A stretch of 64,000 bases of DNA from Tuctoria greenei. Its lineage: Eukaryota; Streptophyta; Magnoliopsida; Poales; Poaceae. The stretch's first letter is position 1, and every line of letters starts with the position of its first letter. Below the pieces are notes generated by a model. That model ran no database searches and had not been told where the DNA came from. It was given only the letters and a program-made list of their open reading frames with translations. This document shows, piece after piece, positions 33,670 through 44,817 of the stretch. The stretch spans positions 139,259,167 to 139,323,166 of the forward strand of contig JAYESD010000002.1 of NCBI GenBank assembly GCA_036927565.1. The letters are read 5' to 3'. Made by a program: the position numbers and the translations under genes.

Positions 33670-35287
33670 AGGATGATCCCACGTGCACTTCCACCTCCAC
33701 CGCGTGCACCGGGATTCCGTCCTCCCATTCGTACCAGCCAAACCCCGTACACGTGTTTCACGTGTGGACGCACGGGGTATTTCGCCAAGGACTGCCCGCA
33801 GATTAGGCAGGGCGGAGGACAGTCATCATACCAGGGCGCCAACCAACCCCGCAAACAGCCCAAGAAGCCAGTTCCCAGACTTGGCAACATCCACTACCTC
33901 ACCATTGAGGACGTTCCGGAAGGTGCACCCGTACTCACAGGTACGTTCTCTATCTTTGATCATCCCGTAGTCATACTCTTTGACTCCGGAGCTTCACACA
34001 TTGTCATTAGCAAATCTTTTGTCATTAAAAGTCAATTGCCTATTATCTCCACAAAAACTCCGTATGTGCTTTGCACTCCGGCAGGGAAAACAGTAACAAA
34101 TGATTTGGTTCCTGGGATACCACTTAACTTAGATGGAACCATATATCTTACTTTGCTTTTGATACTAGAGAATCATAAGTTAGATGTCATCTTGGGAATG
34201 GCATGGTTACAATACCATGGTGCTATTCTAGATCTCGTTCCTCAAAAAATATATCTAAATTCTCCACTTCATCCTTCTCAAGTCCTCAATATTGAGAGAG
34301 CCATTCTAGTGAATCCATCTACCCACAATATCGAGGTTATTGAACTTAAGGATATTCCGGTAGTATGTGAATACCCGGCCGTATTTCCCGAAGATCTTCC
34401 TGGTATGCCACAAGAAAGAGATATAGAGTTCAAGATTGAACTTGTACCAGGAACAGTGCTAATCTCAAGGCAACCCTACAAGATGGCACCCAAGGAACTT
34501 GCAGAACTGAAGGAGCAGTTAACGGAACATGAGGACAAAGGTTTCATTCGTCCAAGTTCATCACCATGGGACTGTTCTGCATTGTTCGTAGAGAAGAAAG
34601 ATAAGGCTTTGAGGCTGTGTGTGGACTATCGTCTGCTCAATGCTGTCACTATCAAAAACAAGTATACACTACCACGTATTGATATTCTTTTCGATCAACT
34701 AGTGGGTGCTAAAGTATTTTCGAAGATGGATCTTCGTTCTGGCTATCATCAGATTAGAATCCGGCCAGAAGACATACCAAAGACAGCATTCTCGACGAGG
34801 TATGGACTGTATGAATACCTTGTCATGTCCTTCGGATTGACCAACGCACCGGCTCATTTCATGTATCTCATGAACTCGGTGTTCATGCTGGAATTGGACA
34901 AATTTGTCGTGGTATTAATTGATGACATCCTTGTGTATTCAAAATCCGAAGAAGAACATGCTCAACACTTGCGTATTGTGCTTCAACGATTACGGGACCA
35001 CCGGCTATATGCTAAGTTCAGCAAGTGTGAATTCTGGATCAACCAAGTGCCATTTTTAGGGCACATCATATCAGCAGAAGGGATTGCAGTTGATCCAAGC
35101 AAGATAAAGCAAGTACTCAAATGGGAGTCTTCAAAGTCCGTACATGAAGTTCGAAGTTTCCTAGGTTTAGCTGGGTATTACCAGAGGTTCATTCCCAGTT
35201 TCTCCAAAATAGCTAAACCAATGATAGAACTTCTAGAATGGGACGAAGTATGTATGGACAGAGGCATGTGAGGGAGGTTTCCAGGCA
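33670..35287 (+). pseudogene. DEL-1 protease and reverse transcriptase
   Basis: Zinc knuckle CFTCGRTGYFAKDC, with Tyr where His is expected (one C-to-T change). Protease VVILFDSGASHIVIS (about 33955). RT: RLCVDYRLLNAVTIKNKY, FSKMDLRSGYHQIRIRPED, LVMSFGLTNAPAHFMYLMN, catalytic VVVLIDDILVYSK and FLGHIISAEGIAVDP. The frame is open from 33670 to 35271; a one-base shift near 35245 moves the rest (KYVWTEACEGGFQALLKHL) to the next frame. Confidence 0.92.
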
Positions 35288-35720
35288 TTGTTAAAACACC
35301 TCACAACGGCAGCAATATTAGCTCAACCGGACACGACCAAATCTTTTGACGTGTATTTTGATGCATCGGGAATTGGTTTGGGTTGTGTGTTGATGCAGGA
35401 CAGACGAGTGATCACTTATGGATCACGGCAGCTTCGGAACCATGAGCAGCACTATCCAACTCATGATCTAGAGCTTGCTATTGTGGTACTAGCATTGAAG
35501 ATGTGGAGACATTACCTACTGGGTAATCTAGTACATCTCTACACCGATCACAAGAGTTTGAAGTACATCTTCACCCAAAAAGACTTAAATATGCGATAGC
35601 GTAGATGGTTAGAATTAATCAAGGATTATGAGATTAAGATCCACTACCATCCAGGCAAAGCGAATGTAGTCACAGATGCTCTGAGCCGCAAGTCCCATGT
35701 CAACAATCTTTCCATTACCT
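35288..35720 (+). pseudogene. DEL-1 RNase H
   Basis: FDVYFDASGIGLGCVLMQD, YGSRQLRNHEQHYPTHDLEL, LGNLVHLYTDHKSLKYIF and the closing IHYHPGKANVVTDALSRK. A TAG at 35597-35599 follows NMR where CAG (Gln) is expected. Confidence 0.92.
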
Positions 35721-36781
35721 CAATGGGAGAAGAAGAACCAAGTCTCTACTTGGTTCCATATGGGGCACTCTACAACCTAGCTCTCATTCCTACTATCAGG
35801 GAGGATATTATGATAGCTCAGAAGGAGGACAAAGGGATGTCACACATTCGACAAAGAATGGAGAAGGGGGAGATGAAATGTTTCCGATGTGATGATGAAG
35901 GTACTCTCTGGTCTAAAAACCGCATAGTGGTACCCCGAAACATGGAACTTCGGAAGAAGATACTGGATGAAGCTCATTTATCCAAGTATTCCATTCATCC
36001 GGGAAGTAACAAAATGTACCAAGACTTTAGAAAGAAGGTCTGGTGGACTCGAATGAAGAGAGAAGTAGCAAAATATGTATCCGAATGTGATATGTGTCGG
36101 CGAGTTAAGGCCGACCATATGAAGGCAGCTGGACAGCTTCAACCATTAAGCATATCGGCTTGGAAATGGGAGGACATCAGCAGGGATTTCATTGTTGGTT
36201 TGCCTCCCACTTTCCATAAGCACGACTCAATTTGGGTGATCATTGACCGGTTGACAAAATCAGCTCATTTCATACCGGTCAGTGTCAAGTATGATGTAAA
36301 GCGGTATGCAAAACTTTATATCTCCAGAATTTTGTGCCTACATGGAGTACCCAACACTATTATTTCAGATCGTGGATCTATTTTTGTTGCTCGCTTTTGG
36401 GAGCATCTCCTCGACGCATTGGGTACCAAACTGATTCGAAGCTCAGCTTATCATACTTAGACTGATGGACAAACCGAACGGGTGAACCAAGTGCTAGAGG
36501 ATATGATTCGTGCCTGTGCCATCCACCATGGTAAAAATTGGAATGATCATCTACCATTGGCGGAATTTTCGTACAACAACGATTACCAGGCTAGCATCCA
36601 GATGGCGCCATATGAAGCTCTTTATGGCCGGAAGTCTCGCACACCCTTGAACTGGTGCGAATCTGGTGAACGAGTGGTATATGGCATCGACTTGATAAAT
36701 GGAGCCAAAGATCAAGTACGTATTATTCAAGAAAATCTCAAAGGCACTCAGTCTTGTCAGAAGAGCTATGCAGACAAATGA
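35721..36781 (+). pseudogene. DEL-1 integrase catalytic region
   Basis: Zinc region HLSKYSIHPGSNKMYQDF and CDMCRRVKADH, then ISRDFIVGLPPTFHKHDS, HGVPNTIISDRGSIFVARFW and TDGQTERVNQVLEDM, so the D, D, E catalytic residues are all present. A TAG replaces Gln just before TDGQTER (about 36459) and a TGA replaces Arg near 36780. Otherwise the frame is open. Confidence 0.92.
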
Positions 36782-37234
36782 CTTCGACCTCTTCACTTCG
36801 AGGTTGGGGATCAAGTTTATCTCCGGATATCCCCGATGAAAGGAATTCATCGATTCGGAGTGAGAGGGAAGCTAGATCCACATTTTATTGGGCCGTTCGC
36901 AATAATCAAAAGATGCGGACCTGTGGCATATCAATTGGAGTTACCGCCGTCGCTGGCAGGGGTCCATAATGTGTTTCACATTTCTCAGTTGCGAAAATGT
37001 CTCAAAGCCCCAACGAATATACGTATTGAGGATTTGGAAGCTCTCCAACCAGATCTTACGTATTCCGAGCATCCAACCCAGATCGTTGATGAGAAAACTC
37101 GCACCACAAGAAGGCGCACTTTGCGTTTCTACAAGGTCTTGTGGAGCAACCACAGTGCTGAAGAAGCCACGTGGGAAAGCGAGGAGTATCTTAAAACGAA
37201 CTATCTGGACTTGTTAGCAGCACATGTTCAGTAG
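36782..37234 (+). pseudogene. DEL-1 integrase C-terminus with chromodomain
   Basis: RPLHFEVGDQVYLRISPMKG is the usual GPY/F-region lead, then LDPHFIGPFAIIKRCGPVAY, HNVFHISQLRKCLKAP and the chromodomain TLRFYKVLWSNHSAEEATWE, ending LDLLAAHVQ at 37234. A chromodomain here places the element in the chromovirus clade; LTR length and Met primer fit Del/Tekay. Confidence 0.92.
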
Positions 37235-37280
37235 ATCATTATCTTCTATCCTTCCTTTGTAATCTCGGTATGAGATTCTT

Positions 37281-37295
37281 TTAAGGGGGGAGGAA
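37281..37295 (+). other. DEL-1 polypurine tract
   Basis: TTAAGGGGGGAGGAA directly before the 3' LTR. DEL-2 has the same TTTTAAGGGGGG core. Confidence 0.85.
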
Positions 37296-40200
37296 TGTAA
37301 AATCCCACTTTTTCCTTTCATGTGAAGTTCAACTACAAGTTGTTTATCATACAAAATGGAGGTCAATATAGTTATGCACATGAACTTGACCTCACTAAAA
37401 AGTTTTCTTTCTACTCATGTTTAAATCTTATTAACCTGATGACTGGACTTCACCCTAAGCCTAGAACATTTTAAATAAACCTTTCTGCAAAGTTGGGAAG
37501 TTAATTGATTGAAATGGCTAGGTCAAATTATATTGCAGCAATATAAAGATCAAAACAAATGTAATGTGATTATGTTGCTATGCATATTTGGCCCTACCAA
37601 AAAGATTCAAATCCAAGGCTCCAAATTTTTCCTTGGACTCTTAAATATCTTAAAAATCTTCTCAGAAAATTTTCAAGATTTTTGAAGTACATCTTCCATT
37701 TATTTGGACATGTACAAGGGATTCATTTCGCGTCGACATCCAATTTAGCTTTGCACTAAACTTTGCCCAAACCAACCCCCAATTTTTCCTAAGACCTTTT
37801 GTGGTTCAGGGGACATTGTTTCAATGTTTGGGAATTTATGGACCTCAGATACTATTTATTTCAGTAAGGTTTATACCATATTTGAATTCATATTTGAATT
37901 TGAATTTGATACAAACTATGTCCAAATTGAAATCTGATTGCAGAATTGGATTCCTCATATTTTTCTTAGCCTATCTGTAAATTTTGGGAATTTTTGGACA
38001 ATGTTTGAGCTAGAATTTAGAGGAAGGGATAAGGGAGAGAGGTGGGGCCCACAAATCAGTCGGTGAAACCGTTTAACTGCCCCTGTTTTCTTTCCCCGGG
38101 CGACACCGTGACCCTGCATGCCGCCAGCGCACCGTCGACCGTCGATCGCCTCCAGCTGCCCCCCAACGTCCTTATCTACCGCGGTGAAGGCTATAAAACC
38201 ACCCCCCGTCGACCAGAGTCCATCCCCGATTCACCTTTCACCGCGCCGCACCATTTCATCGCCGCCGCGATCACCCCAGTGCCGCTCGACGCGACGCAGC
38301 CTTGCCGTCGATACAAGCATCATCATCCTTTGCAGTCTATAGCAAAAAGGTGCGCAACAACCTCGTGCAACTTCTGGTTATGTTTGAATTCCTATCGTGC
38401 ATCCTAGCTTCTGTATACCTTCAATTCCCGAAGCGCTTTAATAGCTTCGAGGCTAGTTCGTCGGTTTAATTCCGATTGTATGGACATAATTTCTGTGATC
38501 CAGTTAGACGACATGATCTATGTAGCCTAGCGCACCTTCCCTCCAAAAATCAGAAAGAACCATCGACTAATTAGCAAGTTCTTCGATTTTCCCCTTCCGC
38601 CATTGATGGAGCTCGGTTCACCGTCGACTTCAGTGTTGCCGGCTATGTCACGAGCTGTAGACACTCCTAAAACCTTTCCCATCATCCACGATGCTTCCTG
38701 AGCTTTCAAACGAAAGTTTTAGCTAGGGAATCAAGGGTCTCCACATCACCGAAACCCTAACACCCGCCACCGCCGTCGGGAATGGTTTTCCGGTCACCCT
38801 CGCCATCGGGTGTTGGTCCATCGTGTTCCCCGTGCGAAAATTTGGTGGGGCGGCGAGTACCGAAGCCTCTCGTGAGCCGGGAGCTATCGCCGGTGAAAGC
38901 GCCGCCACGCGCCGGTGAGAACGCCGCCGCCCGAGCCGTGGACCGAGGTGGAAGAAGACCGGGACACGGGTCCCACTTGCCAGCGAAAGAAAAGGCGCCG
39001 GATCAATCTGTGGCTAGGGATTTAGTGTGGCCACGTGGGAAAATTTATGACCCCCGGTGTGGCTAGCTCCTGATTGGCTGGTTTTAAATCCAGTGGGCCC
39101 CAGCGCAAAATTTAAAAGCTGAAATTTCCCATTTGGTGCAGAACCATTTCCAAAGTTTAAAAATAAAATCTCTCTGTAGAATGCTCCAAAAATAATCAAA
39201 CAAATTTTGTTTGGAATCTCTTGAGCTCTATTTTCTGTCAGTACAAATTAGGTTCTGTGAAACTCACAGTTAAATTCTGTAGAAAACAATCTTCCCAAGG
39301 GCAAATACATTTTTTCCAGATGAACTTGCCACTGGAAAAATCCCAAAAATTCACATAAAATACAATGTACTATTCTTGAAACCCAGAAAATGTTTTAGAG
39401 CCATTGCACCTGTATAAACCTCTGTATAGTTCAATTACCTTTTTCAGTTATTGAATTTTTACAGATGTTCAGTTGCTTTATTATGTCCCAAATTTGGACT
39501 GAACCTTCCTTTAGTCATACACTAGTTTCTGTAAAAATCATGGATTTAATTGACTAAATCTCCTAGTCCTAATTCAGTTGCAAACTGAATATTAATTGAA
39601 AAGCTAAAAATTCAATTATTAGATAATTCCATAAATTCTTGCCAACTTTAAAATTCAATAACTCCTTCACCAAGGCATAGAAATTAATGAAACAAATTTT
39701 GCTAGAACCAGAACAACTTCCTCTATCATGATTATCAACTGGCAGCTATGTTCAAACTGCAGTTTCTTCTCTAAAATTCTTGGAGTTTTATTGCTTGCAA
39801 TAATTTTAGAGACAACAATCTACTTTGATCATCTCCTGTTCTTTGCAAGAGCTTCTATCATATTCACTAGTATCTACCATCAAAGTTACACAACCAATTA
39901 CGTCCTTATCCTATAATGATCACCATAGATTAAATTATGGTCTTGGTAGTAATTATTTTTCAAAGTCATTCATAAACATATTATATGCATATCGTATAGT
40001 GACCGAAGTCGAGGAGGAACCAGCGGCCTTGGAGGTACACCTGCATGATACTAACCCTGACTCTGACCAGCGTCCAGGAAAGCCCCGGTTTGCATTTAAG
40101 TCGTTTATAAAATTTTACTTTATCACTATGATGATTAGCATATGAATTGTGCATTACGTATATGGTGCTTGAATACTCCAGATGCATGACCCACAATCCC

Positions 40201-41541
40201 ATTGGTTAATTGGGTAGGTTCATCACTCAACGTGTAGAATTGCTATGCTAATGTAGTAGTTAAACCGGTAGAAGTCGAGTAGTTGGAATCACTCACGAGA
40301 TAGAAATTTACACTCATCTACATTGGGATAACATTTATAGAAAATCGCTGTTACATATAAAACTCGAGAACGGTCAGAGATGGATAGGAAGCGACAAGAC
40401 GTGGTCTTGGTCGCATAGCTCTGACTGGTCAGTTAAGGCCCGTCTGTATGCGGCCCCTTCAGACAAGCTTGAATTGTACCAGCGACATAATGGACATATG
40501 AAATGCAGTAAACTGATGTAACTCATTAACTGGGATGTTGAGGCCCATTAACTCACCATCGATATGGGTGGGTTGAGGACAATAAGGTGTAAATTGGTCG
40601 GCGGACACATGAGGTGTTCCGTGCGGAGACATTCTATTCGCGGAGGTGAGACGGGCTCGGCGTTCGGGTTTCTTGTGAAAGATGGCCATATATGCCCAGT
40701 ACTAAAGTTTTACGTAGGTACTTCTGTACTCGCTGACATTTCCGAACGACGTATGTGTCGTGTTGTTTGGGTGTGTCCTGATTGCAATCACCGTCCCTCG
40801 CGGTAATAGAGTACCACTTGTTCACTGCGCCGTGATGTAGTAAATACTAAAGAAGTTAGAAAAATACATTGTATTGAATTATAATTGCTTTGCAACCTTG
40901 TATGACTTAGAGATAGTAAAATTAAAGTTTACAGTTTCCCCATACTTTAGTTGTAATAGCATTATGTGCTCTGGGCATGTCATATCATCGGCAAAGCGTT
41001 TCTTGTTTGATTGTGGAGTCTATGATGTGCCGTGCTTGGAGAATGTCATTTGCTACATAAAAACCTGATTATAAGGATCCACTTGTAGGCGAGTCGTTTA
41101 TGCTTCACCTTACCTATGCTTAGTGTCCACGCTTGCATATGTCTAGTGAGACAGGTTAGTCTTGCTGAGCCTTATGCTCACGTTTGCAGTTAACGAGTTT
41201 TTGCAGGTTATACAATTGATGAAGGGTTTGATGATGAGGCTGCACCCCCTCCAGGGTGTACAGCCAAGTGGGAACCCCGCACACCGCCGTAATTTGCGTG
41301 TTGCTAGTGCGAAGTATCTAGGGCATGGATGACTTTGCTTTTGCATAGCTAGTGCTGAGAGCGTAGCTTTGATATATATATATTTCTTTCCTTCTGCTAG
41401 TATTGTAAAACTTCCACTGTAAAATAAATAAAAGACTTCGTCTTGTATTTTATTCTCGTTCTGTTCTTGTATACTGTTGGGTGTCGCATCGCACGACACC
41501 ACCCAATGAGATCCTCGGATGTCGGGATTCCCGTCCCCACA
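37296..41541 (+). repeat. DEL-1 3' LTR
   Basis: 4,246-bp partner of 25279-29527 with the same TATA box (38191-38200), GC-rich region, shared 31-nt block (40990-41020) and hairpin (41477-41506). Target duplication TCCAG follows. Confidence 0.92.
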
Positions 41542-41546
41542 TCCAG

Positions 41547-42295
41547 TATAGTCTAATTAGCTATGACATGATTATGTTAACATGAATCACTTATGCTATG
41601 ATTTAACATTGGTTCAACGATGATTTAGTTCATTGTCATAGGATGGCTTGTGCCTAGGCTCTTAAGGTAATTACTTAATATGTTAGCATGGTGCTAGGAT
41701 ACTGAGTAGAGTTAAATGTCTCGTAGACCCACGGATTGATGAGGTAGGCAGTAGGTGGTGACAGCCCTATCTATCCTTTGTAATACTCCACGTTCGACTA
41801 TGCCTTAGGCTCTTGGTGGGAGTCGTCCTAGTATTGCTAGGGGTAAATCCGTGCCCGATGTGTTAATCCACTTAGCATGAGAATTCATAATTGACATGAT
41901 CATTAGTAACTAACTTAGGCTATGCTTTTTTACATTAGAAGCACAGTAGGAGTCTCTACCTAACCCTTGGTCTAGTCCCTCTTTACCCCATTTATCCCCT
42001 TAGAATAGAATGCTCTTCCATGTGTCACACTACTCCCGTTATCATTTATCCACCCTTGCTAGAACCTTGCCTAGATCAACCTAGCCTCTCTCCTTGATGA
42101 TTGTTTTACTTCCATCTAGCCTTCATTTTGGAGAATATAAATTACACCCTTTGGGAATACTGCTAGAGGGGAAATGCTACATCAATAGGATCCTTGCGCT
42201 TGCGGATTTACATGTATAATCAAAAATCTATTAACAAGCATTTCTAGCACCACTGCTAGGGATGAATTGCTAGTAGTGCATTGGAACTGTCAACA
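41547..42295 (+). repeat. ATH-1 5' LTR, second part
   Basis: It continues from 25278 and ends ACTGTCAACA at 42295. Its last 65 bp contain a degenerate second primer-site copy (42237-42262). It is much closer to the 3' LTR fragment at 48749-49375 than to the solo LTR at 44818. Confidence 0.88.
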
Positions 42296-42299
42296 AGCA

Positions 42300-42320
42300 T
42301 TTCTTGCGTTGTTGCCAAGG
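42300..42320 (+). other. ATH-1 primer-binding site (Asp type)
   Basis: TTGCGTTGTTGCCAAGGAA is a decayed form of TGGCGCCGTTGCCGGGGA, the tRNA-Asp site used by Athila elements. Confidence 0.65.
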
Positions 42321-42443
42321 AAGGCAGCCAAAGTATTGCATGATTGAGTGAATAGGATACGACCCTGGTAGGTTTTAGTAGGATGACCCTTCTTTGTTTT
42401 TGCATTTAATGTAAAAATAGGTTAGTGTATGTCTGGTTTTTTC

Positions 42444-43540
42444 ATGCTGGAAAACTTTGTTGAACATCCCGAATCTCTTCTAAGAGATCAACCTCGTGTC
42501 GTTACTCCTCAGAAGCTTTGAGCAGCAAAGCAAGCCAACACAACTGTACCAACAATCAAAACACCAACGGCCCAGAAGACCCTTCGTGAGTTTTTAGCTC
42601 CCTCTGCTAACAATGTGCCCGTCGGGCCCACTATTAACATGGGAGGTGTAAACATCAAAATCATGACTGACCTGATCACTATGATACAAGCCAACCCATT
42701 TTATGGGAAGGCTAAGGAGGATGCAAGTTCTCACCTACAACAGTTCCTTGAGATCTGCAAAACTTTTAAGATAAAGGACATGTCTCCCGATGGTGTCCGT
42801 CTTAGGATTTTTCCATTCTCTCTTCTTGGGAGAGCGAATCAGTGGTCCTATGCAAACTGGAGTGTTGTAGACACTTGGGAGAAGTGTTCTACAACATTCC
42901 TCGCCATGTTTTTACCATTGAGCAAGACCAATGCCTTATGTGGAAGAATTTCCAGCTTCCTGCAAGATGCCAAGGAATCTATTCCCGAGGCTTGGGAAAG
43001 GCGTCAGGAGTACATCCTAGCCCGTCCCCACCTTGGATGGATGATTGGCTAATTATACAAAACTTTTACAACAGGTTGATCCCTTTCGCCCGTAACCATG
43101 TTGATGTTCCTGCTAAAGGTGCCTTCTTCTCATTGACGGTGCCCAAAACCAAAGATTTGATTGAAAAGATGGTGTCAAACATGGGTTGGAGAGACGAGTG
43201 TCTCCATACCCTCCAGCAAGGCATGAACACCTTGAAGGAGGTGGACATGATCGCTGCTAAATTGGACCTTCTTATGAGTAAGATTGATGGACAAGGCAAT
43301 GGTGAGGTATGTGGCAATGCCTATGCCTTAGAATCTCGCATCATTATTGAAGTTTGTGGCAACATGGGCCATTTGGGCAATGACTTCCCAGAAACCCACG
43401 AGGATGCCTTATACGTAGCCAACAATGGAAACAACAATGGCTATCGTTTAGGAGGTCAATGGTGGGGCCAACCATGCCCATCTTTCAATCAGGGTACAGC
43501 AACACTGGCGACAATGGAAATCAACCCAACTTGAGAGAAC
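42444..43540 (+). pseudogene. ATH-1 Athila-like gag
   Basis: Start is ATG 42444 (MLENFVEHPESLLRDQPR). A TGA follows near 42518, then PSANNVPVGPTINM and the gag core YGKAKEDASSHLQQFLEICK, IKDMSPDGVRLRIFPFSL and WEKCSTTFLAMFLPLSKT, typical of Athila gags. A shift near 42990 continues as AKGAFFSLTVPKTKDLIEKM and LKEVDMIAAKLDLLMSKID. The zinc knuckle is decayed: EVCGNMGHLGNDFPE lacks the first and last Cys. The frame ends near 43534. Confidence 0.88.
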
Positions 43541-44201
43541 ATGCCATTGGCCAGCTGAAGATCAATGATGCTATATCTTAGAAGTTGTCGGCTAATTATA
43601 AGACCCTAGAAAGCATTAACTACAAGAATGAAGGACTATCCTCGGCCTTCAGGATCAATTGAGCTTCAACAAGATGTTGGAGACTCAGTTGGCTCAACTG
43701 GCAAGTGTTGTTCCCCTTGTGAAGAATGGCAAAATGCCAGGACAACTCGAACCCCCTGTGGAAAATGTCAACATGATCTCTCTACAAGGAGGCAACTGGA
43801 AGAAGGACCACAGATGTCTTACAATTTCATGCTCAATTGGAGTACACCACTTTGACAAGGCCCTTTGTGGCCTTGGAGCAAGTGCGAGTGTGATGCCCGA
43901 GGTTGCTTTTGACTAGCTGAACATCACGGAACATACTCCAACAGCAATGCAGCTCCAAATGGCTGATTCCTCAGTCTGTTATCTGGCAGGTACCGCTGAA
44001 GATGTTTCACTGAACATCCGGAACTTTTTCATATCCGTGGATTTCGTGGTGCTCGACATGGGGCTCAAGAAGGATACGCGACTCATTCTTGGGCGACCAT
44101 TCCTAAGCAGCGCGAAGGCTCGCATAGATGTGGGAGCTAGAGAAATCCACTTCCATATAAATGGCAAGGAGGAGAAGTATAACTTTCGCACAAAGTTGTA
44201 G
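43541..44201 (+). pseudogene. ATH-1 Athila-like protease
   Basis: LSFNKMLETQLAQLAS and PGQLEPPVENVNMI, then DKALCGLGASASVMPEVAFD, where Athila proteases have CDLGAS: the catalytic Asp is Gly. A TAG separates the second part, MQLQMADSSVCYLAGTAEDV, VDFVVLDMGLKKDTRLILG and RPFLSSAKARIDVGAREI, HFHINGKEEKYNF. Stop TAG at 44199. No RT follows. Confidence 0.87.
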
Positions 44202-44817
44202 CAATGCTCCATTATCCGTATCAAGTACGGGCCGAATGTTAAACACATTCATAGGTCGAAATCACACCTCTAAAGGTGGACCCGCTCATTGCATTCATGA
44301 GGAATTTGATTTATGCAGAAAACCGATCTTATCGTCCACACTGACAACCTAATAAGACGGAGAAGTCTGGGCCTCCTCAAAGGCCCAAGTCCACCAAGCC
44401 GCCAAAGAAGGTATTGCGGAAGAAGCAAGACAAACCGTCCGAGCCCATCCCTTCAGGCCCGGATGTCAAGAAATGAAGAAGGAGAAATGTCCATCTCATG
44501 GGACGGTGTTGATACCTAGCCAATTGGTTAAATTGGTAGTTATCCCTTTCTTTATTTTTCTTTTCTCTCTATTTGGTTTTCCCCACTGCATATATGATTT
44601 TCTTAGTAAGTTGAGAATCTTTTATTCGCAACTATCATTTTTAATTCTTTATTTTCACAAAAAGAAAATTGTTGGATTTTGAAAAAAGGAGTTTTTATTC
44701 GAAAAACAATTTTATGAATTGAAAAAGTGGTAATTTACCAAGGTGCTAATCCCTTAGCCGTTGGGGAGCCACCTGCCAAAAGGGAGAACAGGGGGCCCGC
44801 GTGTTAGGTCGGTCGAC
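44202..44817 (+). other. ATH-1 spacer between protease and env-position ORF
   Basis: About 300 bp of decayed coding (KPPKKVLRKKQDKPSEPIP) followed by an AT-rich stretch. The part from about 44460 aligns with 54745-54380 (minus) in ATH-2, which leads into the env-position ORF there. It is cut by the solo LTR at 44817 with TCGAC (44813-44817). Confidence 0.7.

Larger units (their letters stand above)
25279..41541 (+). mobile_element. DEL-1: Del/Tekay-like chromovirus with 4.25-kb LTRs
   Basis: A full-length element of 16,263 bp inserted in the ATH-1 LTR. LTRs are 25279-29527 (4,249 bp) and 37296-41541 (4,246 bp), starting TGTAAAATCCC and ending CCCCACA. The duplication TCTAG (25274-25278) reads TCCAG at the right (41542-41546), one transition. 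Order: LTR, perfect Met primer site, 1.8-kb leader, an extra ORF (31378-32337), gag, protease, RT, RNase H, integrase with chromodomain, polypurine tract, LTR. LTR identity is high by eye (a few differences in the first 160 bp), so it is the youngest dateable insertion here. The polyprotein is broken by four in-frame stops and one frameshift only. Confidence 0.93.

Noticed and set aside
39825..40145. ORFs repeated in both DEL-1 LTRs (27812-28132 and 39825-40145) as an LTR-encoded protein
   Set aside because: They recur only because the LTRs are duplicated and recent. Composition is AT-rich non-coding, with no motif.
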